DNA of 64,000 nucleotides from Luidia sarsii (lineage: Eukaryota > Echinodermata > Asteroidea > Paxillosida > Luidiidae), in NCBI GenBank assembly GCA_949987565.1, contig OX465105.1:25047632-25111631 (forward strand). Reading direction: 5' to 3'. The notes below the pieces were generated by a model, which was not told the DNA's origin, ran no database searches, and saw only the letters and a program-made list of their open reading frames with translations. The position numbers were made by a program, and so were the translations under genes. The stretch's first letter is position 1. The number at the start of each line of letters is the position of its first letter. Positions 40,101-44,074 of this stretch are shown here, piece after piece.

Positions 40101-42395
40101 CAGACTGAAGCTAGCAGGTTTTCGTTCCTTAGCCGCTCCAGTGCTGAGCCCAATTGATAATGTTGCTAGTGTTGCTCTGCGCCTGCACCGTCTCCAAAGG
40201 AATAATGTGTCCCATGGTGTCGCAGCAAATCTTCCACATTTTCATTGATTTATACACCACCTCAGCGATATTTGGCTCCCCCTCATCCCGACCAATGGAT
40301 CTTCTATATCCTAGGTCATCCCAACCATACCCACACCAGTCTAAGCCCCCCTTCCCTAGCCGACTCATGGATCACCTATATCCACGGCCTCCCCACCACC
40401 TTCTGACACACCCCAGTGAGCACCTATAGGCTCCCCCCACCAGTCTCCCCTTAGGGTTTTCCCGCCTTCCCACCTCAGTGACCTAAGCCCCCCTTAGGAT
40501 AATCCTCCCTAGAGGATAATCTTTCCCGCCTTCCCGCCTCAGCGACCACCGGTACATAAGGAGTTCCACCACCGATCCCAAGACATCCTCCTGATGACGG
40601 CCAGAGCATACTGGTCGAAACGTCGAGTTACCCTCAGGTTCTTTTCAGAACCATACCTCTTCCTTTAAGAGACCTGATACATGGTGTTCACCGCAAACCT
40701 TCCTATATTGATTCACCCACCATGCAAAGCCTTAAGTCTCATTCATTCAAGTGTGTTGTCGTTCTTCCTTGCTTGTCTTCCAGCGTCCGGTGGGCTCAAT
40801 GTGGGAGTCTATACCCAGGGACTACCATCTGTACGCACTCGGGGCTCTGATTGTGGTCTCGTTGTTCATGCTGCTTCTAGCGAAGCTCTCCACAAGGTGA
40901 GGGGTCGGGGGTGTTAGGGCAGGCAAGGCCTCAATATCGGGTATCGTGGCTAAGTGGCGCTATCGGCAGTCGTGTACGGCCGAACCCGTCTGGGCTTCAT
41001 CGAGGGTTTTTGCCCGACCTGGCGCACAGTCGGCACCGTGTGCTGAGCATTCTGCCCGATGGCCTGCTGTATGGAGAACTGAGCGTATGGTGATACTTTG
41101 GCGCTTGAAGTGCACTCTCTTGGGGTTTTTTGGAAGGATTTTCATACCTGTCGATTTTCATTCTGTGCAAAAATGCTGCTGGTTTACTAACTAAAATGAC
41201 ATGCAGAGCTCTGGCATTTCAATCCTGGCAGGACTTTTCCACCTTTTGAGGAAGGTCCTGCTGGGATCGAAACATCGGGCCCCTCCTAATTTGTGAGAAT
41301 TTGATTTACCCGATACATTTTTTGTTGATACGGTATACTGCAGCTAATGGTTGAATTGCTTCTGACTGGTGCCCCCAGGTCTCGGGTTCATGTCCCCACG
41401 GGGTCCAGTCAAAGTTTTCTTTGCCAATTTGTTCAAAAGTTCCCAGTCAGTTTTTCCTTTGTTTGTTTGATTTTTTTGGTCATGCAATTGATTTGTTTTG
41501 TCCGTCAGGCTACGATCAACTCTGAGCCGGAAACAGAAGCGAGTGTTGAACGAGCAGAAGGAGTATGTCCAGAACCACGTCAAGGCCACTAAGGTACGGC
41601 CATCGCGTTGCCAAGCAACCAAACAAAAAAAGCCATTCATTCCACAAGTTTTTTATTCGCGTGAAAGAGGAGCCACTATTCTCATCAATATAATGGGTTT
41701 TTTATTTTTTTTTTTTATTTTAAAAAAAGCGTAGAAAATAATTGGTCCACACAATATTAAGAATTGAGTGTTTGTTTTCTTTGCCATTTCTCCAAATTGT
41801 TTCAAAGTTCAATGTCAGTTTTTCCTTTATTTGTTTGAGGAAAGATTTTTGTTCTCTCTGCACATGTGACCCGGCACAACGACATGAAGAATATCCCACC
41901 AAAACACTTTTGGAGTAAACAACGCCTGAAGTTAAAGTATCTTCTCAATTCGATTACAAATAAATTTCCTTTTTTTTTGTATTTTTTGGAAATTAGAGAA
42001 TTAGAGGATATTATATTTTGATATCATTTGAAAGCTAATGGTATACTCTTTCACATCATTAGAAAATCTCAAAATCTCAAAAATGGGGTTATTCCTCATT
42101 ATGCTGTGCCGGGTCACATGAGCAGCCGTCCTGAAGGAAAAATCTCTTTTCAAAATATCCTTGTTTACTCTTGTTTACTCCATGTTTACTCTTTACTGAA
42201 CATTCATGTAACCATAGAAATGCTGTATTTTGTAAATCCGTCGCATATATGGCTTCGATCTCATCAGAAAACTTGCAATTTTTTTTTAAATCTAATGTGA
42301 AAATCAATTTCATTTGTTGTCATCTCTCTTTTACACAGGAAAAGTTGTACTCAGAGTATCTACAACAGAGCGTGGCTGCTCATGACCTCAACTAA
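2330..42395 (+). CDS. EHD/dynamin-related membrane GTPase, 11-exon gene (joined CDS 417 aa)
   Basis: Eleven exons (2330-2345, 5595-5706, 19561-19654, 33105-33159, 36271-36411, 36916-37181, 38253-38395, 39702-39873, 40784-40896, 41509-41593, 42339-42395) join to 1254 nt, an exact multiple of three, with GT donors, AG acceptors and matching phases throughout. The protein has Walker A (GNHSAGKS, residues 31-38), G3 DTPG (117-120) and G4 SKAD (181-184). A GNATL segment at 75-79 is also found in EHD proteins. A helical stretch at about 229-276 precedes two hydrophobic segments (about 289-309 and 349-366), then a basic coiled-coil-like tail to residue 417. From family knowledge, such GTPases remodel or tether membranes through nucleotide-dependent assembly. 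No EH domain is present, and I know of no named vertebrate orthologue. The two membrane segments suggest a C-terminal hairpin anchor with the G domain cytosolic. Exons 2-11 are secure; exon 1 is inferred. Confidence 0.88.
4319..4518. other. Assembly gap (200 N)
   Basis: Exactly 200 undetermined bases. Any reading frame crossing it is artefactual. An exon hidden here cannot be excluded. Confidence 0.99.
4936..5221. repeat. (GGGTT)n pentanucleotide satellite
   Basis: About 57 nearly perfect copies of GGGTT, with two GGGAT variants near 5166-5176. All three forward frames and one reverse frame stay open because 5 is coprime with 3, giving spurious GWVGL or NPTQP peptides. The G-strand could fold as quadruplexes. 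Confidence 0.97.
5241..5268. repeat. Short degenerate telomere-like CCCTAA run
   Basis: AAACCCTTAACCCCTAACCC-type sequence just after the (GGGTT)n array resembles degenerate CCCTAA telomeric units. The longer interstitial array is at 49140-49300. Confidence 0.45.
5318..5575. repeat. CT-rich low-complexity tract (acts as polypyrimidine tract of exon 2)
   Basis: Nearly pure pyrimidine (CTCTCTCT, TTTCTCTC, CCCCCC) up to 20 bp before the exon 2 acceptor. It probably serves as the pyrimidine tract for splicing. Open frames in it are low-complexity artefacts. Confidence 0.9.
5595..5706 (+). CDS. GTPase exon 2: P-loop exon
   Basis: The acceptor is a long polypyrimidine tract (about 5318-5575) then CCGTTGCAG; the donor is AACTG|GTGAGT. 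It encodes residues 6-43: an amphipathic lead with LLAPRKK, a hydrophobic strand INVLLI and the Walker A motif GNHSAGKSS. The exon enters in phase 1 and leaves in phase 2, splitting the Trp43 codon. Confidence 0.9.
6722..7188. repeat. (CTCCCT)n hexanucleotide satellite
   Basis: About 75 copies of CTCCCT with occasional CTCCT contractions and a CCCCTC-rich variant block near 7075-7105. It is purely low complexity. Confidence 0.95.
8168..8284 (-). mobile_element. Solo Penelope-type tail insertion with 14-bp target-site duplication
   Basis: A 117-bp insert starts ATGTATACAAAAATGTTGC and ends TCTCAAAGGCAGAGAAAA. It is bounded by identical TCTCGAGAAAATTG at 8154-8167 and 8285-8298. It matches the inverted tail of the element at 14128-14930 and is truncated at the end distal to the TATAC terminus, as expected for target-primed reverse transcription. 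Confidence 0.85.
8366..8791. mobile_element. AGTCCAGTGGAAACG element (non-autonomous, inverted ends)
   Basis: It begins near CCTTTCCACTGGACTTATTTTGG and ends TTAGTCCAGTGG / AAACGCGGCTT. Internal TAAGTCCAGTGGAAACG and ACCGAG boxes occur in both orientations. Related copies are at 43651-44074 and 58135-58672, with a fragment at about 53478-53580. No ORF of its own. Confidence 0.7.
9473..9508 (-). ncRNA. Degenerate hammerhead-like motif, inverted partner
   Basis: On the minus strand CTGACGA (9508-9502, fits CUGANGA) is followed by a GGCAG/CTGCC helix and GAAACGTT. Helix I is not complementary here, so this copy is probably inactive. Confidence 0.4.
9594..9635 (+). ncRNA. Hammerhead-like ribozyme motif (family B)
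   Basis: Helix I CTC (9594-9596) pairs with GAG (9633-9635). The core CTGATGA is at 9597-9603. Helix II GGGCAG (9605-9610) pairs with CTGCCC (9619-9624). GAAA is at 9625-9628, then the self-complementary ACGT and a T at the cleavage position (9632). One extra C sits between CTGATGA and helix II. Helix III can form only between two molecules through ACGU, as in short-stem-III hammerheads. Activity is not shown. Confidence 0.6.
10240..11172. repeat. CT-rich low-complexity array (about 0.9 kb)
   Basis: Imperfect CTCTCCCTC / CCCCACTCTCCATCTCTCTC units of roughly 60-100 bp are repeated several times. The long open frames on both strands are compositional. Confidence 0.95.
11940..12300. repeat. 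Homopolymer-rich region
   Basis: T(27)-G(10) junction near 11960-11995 and poly-C/poly-T runs near 12230-12300. No gene is seen. Confidence 0.7.
12456..12496. repeat. (GT)n microsatellite
   Basis: Alternating TG/GT run followed by a G-rich stretch. Confidence 0.9.
12545..13381 (+). other. GC-rich block ending in a strong splice donor; possible non-coding first exon
   Basis: The block is richer in GC and CpG than the surrounding intron and ends GCTTCAAA|GTAAGT at about 13381. No reading frame resembles a known protein. It could be the 5' exon of an alternative or non-coding transcript inside intron 2. A poly-T run interrupts it at 12741-12763. This is inference from composition and the donor only. 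Confidence 0.25.
14155..14529 (+). pseudogene. Penelope-like GIY-YIG endonuclease fragment
   Basis: An open frame of about 124 codons contains [18 protein letters not shown] followed by [10 protein letters not shown], the GIY-YIG core with the Cys-x-x-Cys insertion and His that are characteristic of Penelope-like elements. Downstream are the short C-terminal motifs [20 protein letters not shown] and a stop. In intact elements the domain follows a reverse transcriptase and nicks target DNA for priming. No RT motif is found upstream, so this is the 3' remnant of a longer ORF. A second remnant of the same C-terminus is at 30760-30830. Confidence 0.8.
14812..14850 (+). ncRNA. Hammerhead-like motif with U3-A8 core (Penelope tail)
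   Basis: Helix I GCCT (14812-14815) pairs with AGGC (14847-14850). The core TTGAGAA (14816-14822) aligns to CTGATGA with C3 changed to T and G8 to A. One extra A (14823) follows. Helix II GGTCCT (14824-14829) pairs with AGGATC (14833-14838, one G-U). GAAA is at 14839-14842, then the palindromic ACGT and C at the cleavage position (14846). C3 and G8 pair in the hammerhead core, so the double change keeps pairing. Activity is inferred, not shown. Confidence 0.5.
15264..15415. mobile_element. MITE-like palindromic element (GGATTTCACAAAGCC ends)
   Basis: The left end GGGTGGATTTCACAAAGCCG continues with GTACGATCCATCGTAACTC. Partly inverted words (GATTGATCGTAAGTC ... GATGAAATTATTGG) follow at the right. 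Related copies are at 23430-24052 (interrupted) and 38606-38760. Confidence 0.5.
15600..15740 (+). mobile_element. Diverged Penelope-type tail copy
   Basis: TTTTGAGAATGGTTCGGCC, GGATCGAAACATCAGGC and CATTTTAGTTC then TACGCAGTTTTCAGCA follow the tail consensus with many substitutions. Confidence 0.5.
16310..16480. mobile_element. Inverted pair of diverged Penelope-type tails
   Basis: A minus-oriented tail (GTTGCAAACTGCTTCGCTGAC ... GGACCTTTCTCGAAGGC) is followed after a short A-run by a plus-oriented partial tail (GGCCTTCGAGAAAGGATCTG). Confidence 0.5.
17620..17660. repeat. (TCCC)n microsatellite
   Basis: Short tandem CCTCCCTCCC run. Confidence 0.85.
19340..19392 (-). mobile_element. Short Penelope-type tail remnant
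   Basis: GGGCCAAAGTTTCGATCTTGG and TGGACCTTTC / AAAGGCAAAGG match the inverted tail. It lies only 170 bp upstream of exon 3. Confidence 0.45.
19561..19654 (+). CDS. GTPase exon 3 (switch I region)
   Basis: The acceptor is AATCGTCAG and the donor ACT|GTAAGT. It encodes residues 44-74, from [10 protein letters not shown] to RKRESLT. It completes Trp43 with its first base and ends in phase 0. In EHD/dynamin proteins this stretch holds the switch I region; the Thr residues at 58, 62 and 65 are candidates for the Mg-binding Thr. Confidence 0.88.
20288..20443. mobile_element. Palindromic (fold-back) Penelope-tail insertion with 14-bp duplication
   Basis: A 156-bp insert is bounded by identical TAGTTCTTATCAGG at 20274-20287 and 20444-20457. 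The left arm is a full minus-strand tail starting TGATATACAAAAATG; the right arm is its inverted, shortened partner ending CCCACTAAATTTT. The centre is AAAGGCAGAGAAAGG. One full and one truncated arm suggest snap-back reverse transcription. Confidence 0.85.
20650..20835 (-). mobile_element. Penelope-like 3'-UTR fragment, reverse orientation
   Basis: TCTCAAAGGCAAAATGACAGG and GAGATCAAAGGGAAGGGC are the reverse complement of 3'-UTR words seen at 14640-14820 and 30900-31075. It ends in a GA-rich run. Confidence 0.6.
21875..21935. repeat. (ATAG)n microsatellite
   Basis: Imperfect tandem ATAGATAG run. Confidence 0.85.
23236..23432. repeat. Tandem direct repeat, two copies of about 105 bp
   Basis: TGTATCCTGAATGTCCTAATCGC at about 23238 recurs as TGTATCCTGAATGTTCTAATCAC at about 23346. 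Both continue through GAGCA(G)AAAGTGC and a GCTGTGG/GTGGCTG-type block. Confidence 0.55.
23430..24052. mobile_element. GTCGATTTCAC-type MITE interrupted by the TTAA element
   Basis: The left fragment ends at 23453. The right fragment (23919-24052) holds CATCGTAACTTATGATCCATCG, CGATGGGTTATCAATCG and the terminal GGCTTTGCGAAATCCACCCCG. It aligns to the uninterrupted copy at 38606-38760. Confidence 0.65.
23454..23918. mobile_element. TTAA-flanked MITE (piggyBac-like duplication) nested in another MITE
   Basis: TTAA at 23450-23453 and 23919-23922 bounds a 465-bp element with long inverted ends: AGGGGAATGAA ... AAAAATGT and GGTGTTAAAAACTACCTAC at the left, with the complement at the right ending TTCATTCCCCT. 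Outside, GTCGATTTCAC joined to ATCATCGTAACTTATGAT restores the reading of the MITE copy at 38612, which proves nested insertion. No transposase. Confidence 0.8.
24307..24357 (-). mobile_element. 51-bp Penelope-tail insertion with 10-bp duplication
   Basis: GTGATATACAAAAATGG to CTAAAATTACCAAAATG lies between CTTCTTCTAG at 24297-24306 and 24358-24367. It is the shortest tail copy and shows that only the TATAC terminus is needed for insertion. Confidence 0.8.
25322..25424 (-). mobile_element. tRNA-derived SINE, family 1
   Basis: Read on the minus strand it has CTAAGGGCTGGATA (A-box region), GGTCTCGGGTTCAAATA (B-box GGTTCAAA) and a tail with TTTTCTTTGCCAAT. Similar units are at 34845-35010, 44793-44930 and 55794-55925 (plus), with partial copies at 38100-38160, 41380-41445 and 59955-60015. 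Confidence 0.65.
26735..26880. mobile_element. Family B copy (degenerate hammerhead-like)
   Basis: It contains CAGAGCACACACTGCCCG, ATGTTGAGTTACCGGC, CTCTTTTCAGAGCC and the terminal GGTGTCACCGCAAACCTTCC. The GAAA core is changed to GTAA, so it is likely inactive. Confidence 0.6.
28172..28395. mobile_element. Inverted pair of Penelope-type tails
   Basis: The minus arm (TTTTGCAAACTGCCCACAGAC ... GGACCTTTCTCAAAAGCAG) is followed by a diverged plus arm (CACTAGGATGGAAACATCGGG ... AGTCAGTAAGCAGTTTGCAC). The arms differ, which indicates age. Confidence 0.65.
29060..29165 (+). mobile_element. Family B fragment
   Basis: GTAGGTTTGTAGCGACACC and GTGGTTCTGAAAAGAACCGG match the left end and the inner stem of family B. 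Confidence 0.5.
29235..29426. mobile_element. Family C inverted-repeat element, copy 1
   Basis: The ends CGCAGTGGCTGTTGTTACGG and its inverse (CCGTAACAACAGCCACTGCG) begin about 45-bp inverted arms that reach GTGGTTCCCTGACTT. The centre has GGTTGAACCAGTCTATTAGC. Copies 2 and 3 are at 59466-59648 and 61355-61512. Flanks show no clean duplication here. Confidence 0.75.
29508..29553 (-). ncRNA. Hammerhead-like motif (palindrome, minus strand)
   Basis: It mirrors the plus-strand motif exactly because the arms are perfect complements. Core CTGATGA is at 29547-29541 and GAAACGTC at 29521-29514 on the minus strand. Confidence 0.55.
29554..29599 (+). ncRNA. Hammerhead-like motif (palindrome, plus strand)
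   Basis: Upstream GGTTGC can pair with GCCACC (29594-29599) as helix I with one mismatch. CTGATGA is at 29560-29566. Helix II GGTT pairs with AACC next to GAAA (29586-29589). The palindromic ACGT follows and C (29593) is at the cleavage position. One extra A separates CTGATGA from helix II. Confidence 0.55.
30740..31190 (+). mobile_element. Second 5'-truncated Penelope-like copy (C-terminal remnant, UTR and tail)
   Basis: AAATGTGGATAAAGCGTCTTC and CAACCACATGGCCTCAACATC match the ORF end at 14460-14520. The CT-rich UTR follows, then TGCCTTTGAGAAAGGTCCTGC and AGTCAGTAAG. The frame is interrupted, so it is a pseudogene remnant. Confidence 0.75.
32090..32748. repeat. (GAGACA)n-like satellite
   Basis: Imperfect GAGAGACAGA / GACACAGAGA units of about 6-16 bp. 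Long spurious frames occur on both strands. It lies 360 bp upstream of exon 4. Confidence 0.95.
33105..33159 (+). CDS. GTPase exon 4 (55-nt micro-exon)
   Basis: The acceptor is TCTCTCCAG and the donor GAAG|GTAGAG. It encodes residues 75-92 ([18 protein letters not shown]). The GNATL start resembles the same place in EHD proteins. It is phase 0 in and phase 1 out, and lies between two long repeat-filled introns. Confidence 0.88.
33186..33592. repeat. AATTCCATA inverted-repeat element, copy 2, with nested Penelope tail
   Basis: The left arm GTAATTCCATAAATCAGGGG and the right arm ending CATGGAATTACCC are inverted. A minus-oriented tail copy (about 33345-33450: TTGCAAACTGTTCACTGAC ... GGACCTTTCTCAG) sits in the middle. 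Compare 778-1530, where a different element is nested in the same host. Confidence 0.65.
33345..33450 (-). mobile_element. Penelope-tail copy nested in an inverted-repeat element
   Basis: TATACAAAAACTGTTGCAAAC at the start and AGGGCCTGACG / TCCTAGCAGGACCTTTCTC near the end follow the minus-strand tail. The terminal duplication is not clear. Confidence 0.6.
34115..34294. mobile_element. Pogo/Tigger-like MITE, diverged copy
   Basis: It shares CACTGTAACGAACATCCC, GCGTATCCACGGACGT and GACGTTCCACTAT with the better preserved copy at 56671-56839. Confidence 0.5.
34845..35010 (+). mobile_element. tRNA-derived SINE, family 1
   Basis: CTAAGGGCTGGATAACTC ... GGTGAGAGC is the A-box region and GGGTTCGACTCCCGG the B-box. 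Its tRNA-like 5' part is the best preserved in the window. Confidence 0.6.
35756..36165. repeat. 12-bp minisatellite (GGGAAAAGACAT)n
   Basis: About 15 near-perfect units grade into diverged variants (GGAAAAACATGG, TTTGGAAAAGAC) toward 36165. Because 12 is a multiple of 3, several frames on both strands stay open (MGKD and FSHV peptides). It ends about 100 bp before the exon 5 acceptor. Confidence 0.95.
36271..36411 (+). CDS. GTPase exon 5 (G3 motif)
   Basis: The acceptor is CTCCCTGCAG and the donor G|GTAGGT. It encodes residues 93-139, including the hydrophobic strand FNLVTFV leading into DTPGLVDGD, the nucleotide-binding G3/switch II motif. The exon is 141 nt, phase 1 in and out. The antisense frame also stays open here, which is a shadow. 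Confidence 0.92.
36412..36915 (+). other. Intron 5 of the GTPase gene
   Basis: A short intron with a poly-C tract and an 81-bp Penelope-tail insertion. Confidence 0.85.
36605..36685 (-). mobile_element. 81-bp Penelope-tail insertion with 13-bp duplication in intron 5
   Basis: GTTTTTGTTACTT at 36592-36604 and 36686-36698 bounds AAAGTGATACACAAAAATG ... GTGGGCCTGAC. It is truncated inside the hammerhead-like region. Confidence 0.85.
36916..37181 (+). CDS. GTPase exon 6 (G4 motif), largest exon
   Basis: The acceptor is CCTCGCAG and the donor CCAAG|GTAAAG. It encodes residues 140-228: the strand [12 protein letters not shown], a helix, and YLSKADE (G4 S/TKxD, base specificity), ending near [10 protein letters not shown]. 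It is clearly more GC-rich than its flanks, as coding sequence is elsewhere in this gene. Confidence 0.93.
37577..37736. mobile_element. Palindromic Penelope-tail insertion with 15-bp duplication
   Basis: A 160-bp insert lies between identical TTAAGAGACATTTAT at 37562-37576 and 37737-37751. The left arm is partial (from CTTAAAATTTAGTGGG); the right arm is the full tail to TTTTTGTATATCACC. The orientation of full and partial arms is opposite to that of 20288-20443. Confidence 0.88.
37768..37982. mobile_element. Family B fold-back element
   Basis: GAGGGTTTGCGATGACACC at the left and ATCACTGCAAACCCTC at the right are inverted. The inner arms hold GAGGTATGGTTCTG / CAGAACCATACCTC and CTCGACGTTCC / GGAACGTCGAG. 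The hammerhead core is degraded (CTGATAA, GGAAC). Confidence 0.7.
38253..38395 (+). CDS. GTPase exon 7 (helical stalk)
   Basis: The acceptor is ATCTCACCAG and the donor GACAG|GTAGGC. It encodes residues 229-275 plus two bases. The segment is rich in I, L, N, E and Q with heptad-like spacing ([19 protein letters not shown]) and probably forms an assembly or stalk helix. It is phase 0 in, phase 2 out. Confidence 0.9.
38606..38760. mobile_element. GTCGATTTCAC-type MITE, intact copy
   Basis: It starts GGTCGATTTCACCAAACTC and ends GGCTTTGTGAAATCCAGCCC, with internal CTTACGATCTATCG and ACTTACGATGGGACATC. It serves as reference for the interrupted copy at 23430-24052. Confidence 0.65.
38815..38922. 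mobile_element. Family B mini-element with intact ends
   Basis: CTCAGTGGAAGGTTTGCGG and its exact inverse (CCGCAAACCTTCCACTGAG) bound 108 bp. The inner GACTCTGAAAAGAGCC stem and GGACGTTTCG are family B words. Confidence 0.65.
39702..39873 (+). CDS. GTPase exon 8 (first membrane segment)
   Basis: The acceptor is ATCTCTCTCAG and the donor CTACCTG|GTGAGT. It encodes residues 276-333. After a basic ARGK the chain enters a hydrophobic helix at about 289-309 ([20 protein letters not shown]). A polar loop follows and would lie on the far side of the membrane if this is a hairpin. Confidence 0.9.
39900..40077. mobile_element. Palindromic MITE (GGCCGATTTCACT ends)
   Basis: CTGGGGCCGATTTCACTGATG ... 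GCGATCATCGCA pairs with TGCGATGATCGCATAGCG ... AGTGAAATTGGCCCAG. Internal AATCCATCGCAACTG / AGTTGCAATGGATTTC also pair, so nearly the whole 178 bp can fold. Confidence 0.75.
40575..40715 (+). mobile_element. Family B fragment with hammerhead-like motif
   Basis: It runs from CATCCTCCTGATGACGGCC through CAGGTTCTTTTCAGAACCAT to GGTGTTCACCGCAAACCTTCC. Confidence 0.65.
40588..40627 (+). ncRNA. Hammerhead-like ribozyme motif (family B, intron 8)
   Basis: Helix I CTC (40588-40590) pairs with GAG (40625-40627). CTGATGA is at 40591-40597. Helix II GGCCAG pairs with CTGGTC (one G-U). GAAA is at 40617-40620, then ACGT and C at the cleavage position (40624). The extra base between core and helix II (C40598) recurs as in the other copies. 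Confidence 0.6.
40784..40896 (+). CDS. GTPase exon 9 (second membrane segment)
   Basis: The acceptor is GTCTTCCAG and the donor ACAAG|GTGAGG. It encodes residues 334-370, with a second hydrophobic helix at about 349-366 ([18 protein letters not shown]) followed by KLSTR. It ends in phase 2. With exon 8 this gives a two-helix membrane anchor. Confidence 0.9.
40897..41508 (+). other. Intron 9 of the GTPase gene
   Basis: It contains an inverted pair of diverged Penelope tails (41168-41310) and a partial tRNA-SINE (41380-41445) close to exon 10. Confidence 0.85.
41168..41310. mobile_element. Inverted pair of diverged Penelope-type tails
   Basis: GCAAAAATGCTGCTGG and ATTTCAATCCTGGCAGGACTT (minus) face TTGAGGAAGGTCCTGCTGGG and GATCGAAACATCGGGC (plus). 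Confidence 0.6.
41509..41593 (+). CDS. GTPase exon 10 (basic tail)
   Basis: The acceptor is GTCCGTCAG and the donor CTAAG|GTACGG. It encodes residues 371-399, a strongly basic, Gln- and Glu-containing helix ([18 protein letters not shown]) directly after the second membrane helix. Positive charge there favours a cytosolic tail. Confidence 0.87.
41594..42338 (+). other. Intron 10 of the GTPase gene
   Basis: Mostly the MITE 41861-42120 plus AT-rich sequence. It ends TTTTACACAG. Confidence 0.85.
41861..42120. mobile_element. TGTGACCCGGCACA-ended MITE, copy 2
   Basis: CACATGTGACCCGGCACAACG at the left and ATGCTGTGCCGGGTCACATG at the right are inverted. The interior (AAAACACTTTTGG ... GAAAGCTAATGGTATACTC) matches 977-1436 in reverse. 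Confidence 0.75.
42339..42395 (+). CDS. GTPase exon 11 (C-terminus and stop)
   Basis: The acceptor is TTTTACACAG. It encodes the last 18 residues ([18 protein letters not shown]) and TAA at 42393-42395. Phase 0 matches exon 10. A polyadenylation signal follows about 50 bp downstream. Confidence 0.88.
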   Translation, partial: EKLYSEYLQQSVAAHDLN

Positions 42396-42446
42396 CCTCA
42401 GGATGACCTTTGACCGAGCAGGGTCTCACCTAGGTCACAAGCAAAG

Positions 42447-42452
42447 AATAAA
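42447..42452 (+). terminator. Polyadenylation signal AATAAA of the GTPase gene
   Basis: A canonical AATAAA lies 52 bp after the stop codon. A second A-rich AATAAAAAA follows near 42501. This gives a short 3' UTR. Confidence 0.55.
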
Positions 42453-43650
42453 AGTCACGACAAACCTTTGCCAAAAAAAATTGAAATGAGTCTTTGAAAA
42501 CAAATAAAAAAATTAGAAAAAGAGCAAAAGCTACCTTATCTATTTTGAATTTCAACTTTTCTATGAGATATTTTTTAACAGCTCTATTAAAGATTTGAAC
42601 TGGTTTCAATAGTTCTTAATTGTTTAATTCCAGGAAATTTAGTTATTGTAGACAAAATTAATTGCATTCTAATTTGTGCTTTTTGGAATTGTATTCTTGA
42701 ATTGAAACCTGCAAGTGTCTTACGCGGAAGGATTGTTTAGGGGAAATCCATTATAATAGCTTCAAAGAGTGGCATCGGATTAAGTGTCAGGTTTTGGAGA
42801 TTCTTATTCTTGCCACTGTCCAGTTGTCGAGAGTCAAGTAATCTAGGAGAACTTCCGGAATAAATTGAAGAGAAGTACCGTTTAGCAGTGGTTTCAACTT
42901 TGTGCTTGTTCAGTAACTGTACATTGCAAATGAAAGCTGACACTGGGGGGGGGGGGAAGCGGTTTACAATCGGGTGTGTGTGATGGCTTGGAGCACAGTC
43001 ACAGGGTCCTTTGATCTCAGGGATTGGAGTCACAGTCATAGTTATTTACAAAGCGGAGTTTGTGTGAACGCTCTCCAGAAAGAGAATCGGTTGTTAATCT
43101 CACAGTGCACTTTGTTCCCCCCCTCCTCCTCCCATTCTCGTAATCACCTTAGTCCTAAACTGGAACCCCCACCCCTGCCCTAAGTTGACAGTCATAATTA
43201 TCCTAATTGATCCTAATTGGACCTAATTGGACACCATTAAACGGTTTACAGTGGAAGGGTTGGATAGGTAGGATTGGGGGCTGATGGGTGGGCAGGCAGG
43301 CTTGTGGTGTGCTGTCAACTTTATAGCTTGTCTTTTCTGACAAATTCTCATTCTTTCCTACAAGAGATGTACACTATTCAGGGATCGGAACTATCAACCG
43401 GAGTTGATTGGCTAGGCATGTTTTTTTGTGCGCGTTGCATTGTCCTGTGGTTGGTTGAAAGTTGCCATGATTTTATCAAATCAACCATTGGTCCAGTGAT
43501 ATAATGTGCGTTGGTTCCCACACCAGAGACTGCACAGTCGATGGAGGGAACCAGCGGATGGACCACTGTGTGAGATCTTGATCTTTGCCAAACGTTCCAG
43601 AGCATAATATTCAAAGTTGCAAGTTGTCACCTGACTTTGTCACCTGACTT
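42453..43650. other. Intergenic, AT-rich
   Basis: Sequence downstream of the GTPase polyadenylation signal. It holds a poly-G tract near 42945 and a small (TAATTGGACC)-type tandem near 43200-43235. No gene is seen. Confidence 0.6.
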
Positions 43651-44074
43651 TAGCCGCGTACACACTGTTAATGGGTAAACTAACCGAGCAAATGGGTAAA
43701 TTGACCATTTTAAGTCCAGTGCGGACAGTCCAGGAAGTTTTCCTCCCAGGTAACTTACCCGACTCCAGTGGGTACTTTAACCGACCAACTTCTGCCCGAT
43801 TAAATTGACCAGGTCAGTTTAACCGAGTCGATAAGTCCAATCCGGATACGACGTCTCGGTAAACGTTACGTTACTGTATGCAAGACTCGTGCGGGCGCAG
43901 GGTAACAACGTGTTTGTGTACCTACAGTACATGTACATGAGTCGGTTAGTTTTACCTATCGTCTCGGTTAGTTTACCCGAGTCGAAAAGTCCAAGTGCGG
44001 ACGCCGGGAAGATTTACCCATTGGAATGTTACCCACGGGCTCGGTAAAAAATAAGTCCAGTGCGGACACGGCTT
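43651..44074. mobile_element. AGTCCAGTGCGGAC element
   Basis: It starts TAGCCGCGTACACACTG and ends TAAGTCCAGTGCGGACACGG. It contains several internal copies of AAGTCCA(G/A)TGCGGAC and ACCGAG boxes in both orientations. It is the reverse-oriented relative of 58135-58672. Confidence 0.7.

Larger units (their letters stand above)
39874..40783 (+). other. Intron 8 of the GTPase gene
   Basis: It contains a palindromic MITE (39900-40077), a CT/C-rich stretch (40260-40560) and a family B fragment with an intact hammerhead-like motif. Confidence 0.85.

Noticed and set aside
5595..42395. Calling gene 1 a true EHD1-4 orthologue
   Set aside because: No EH domain, and two membrane helices instead; only the G domain is EHD-like.
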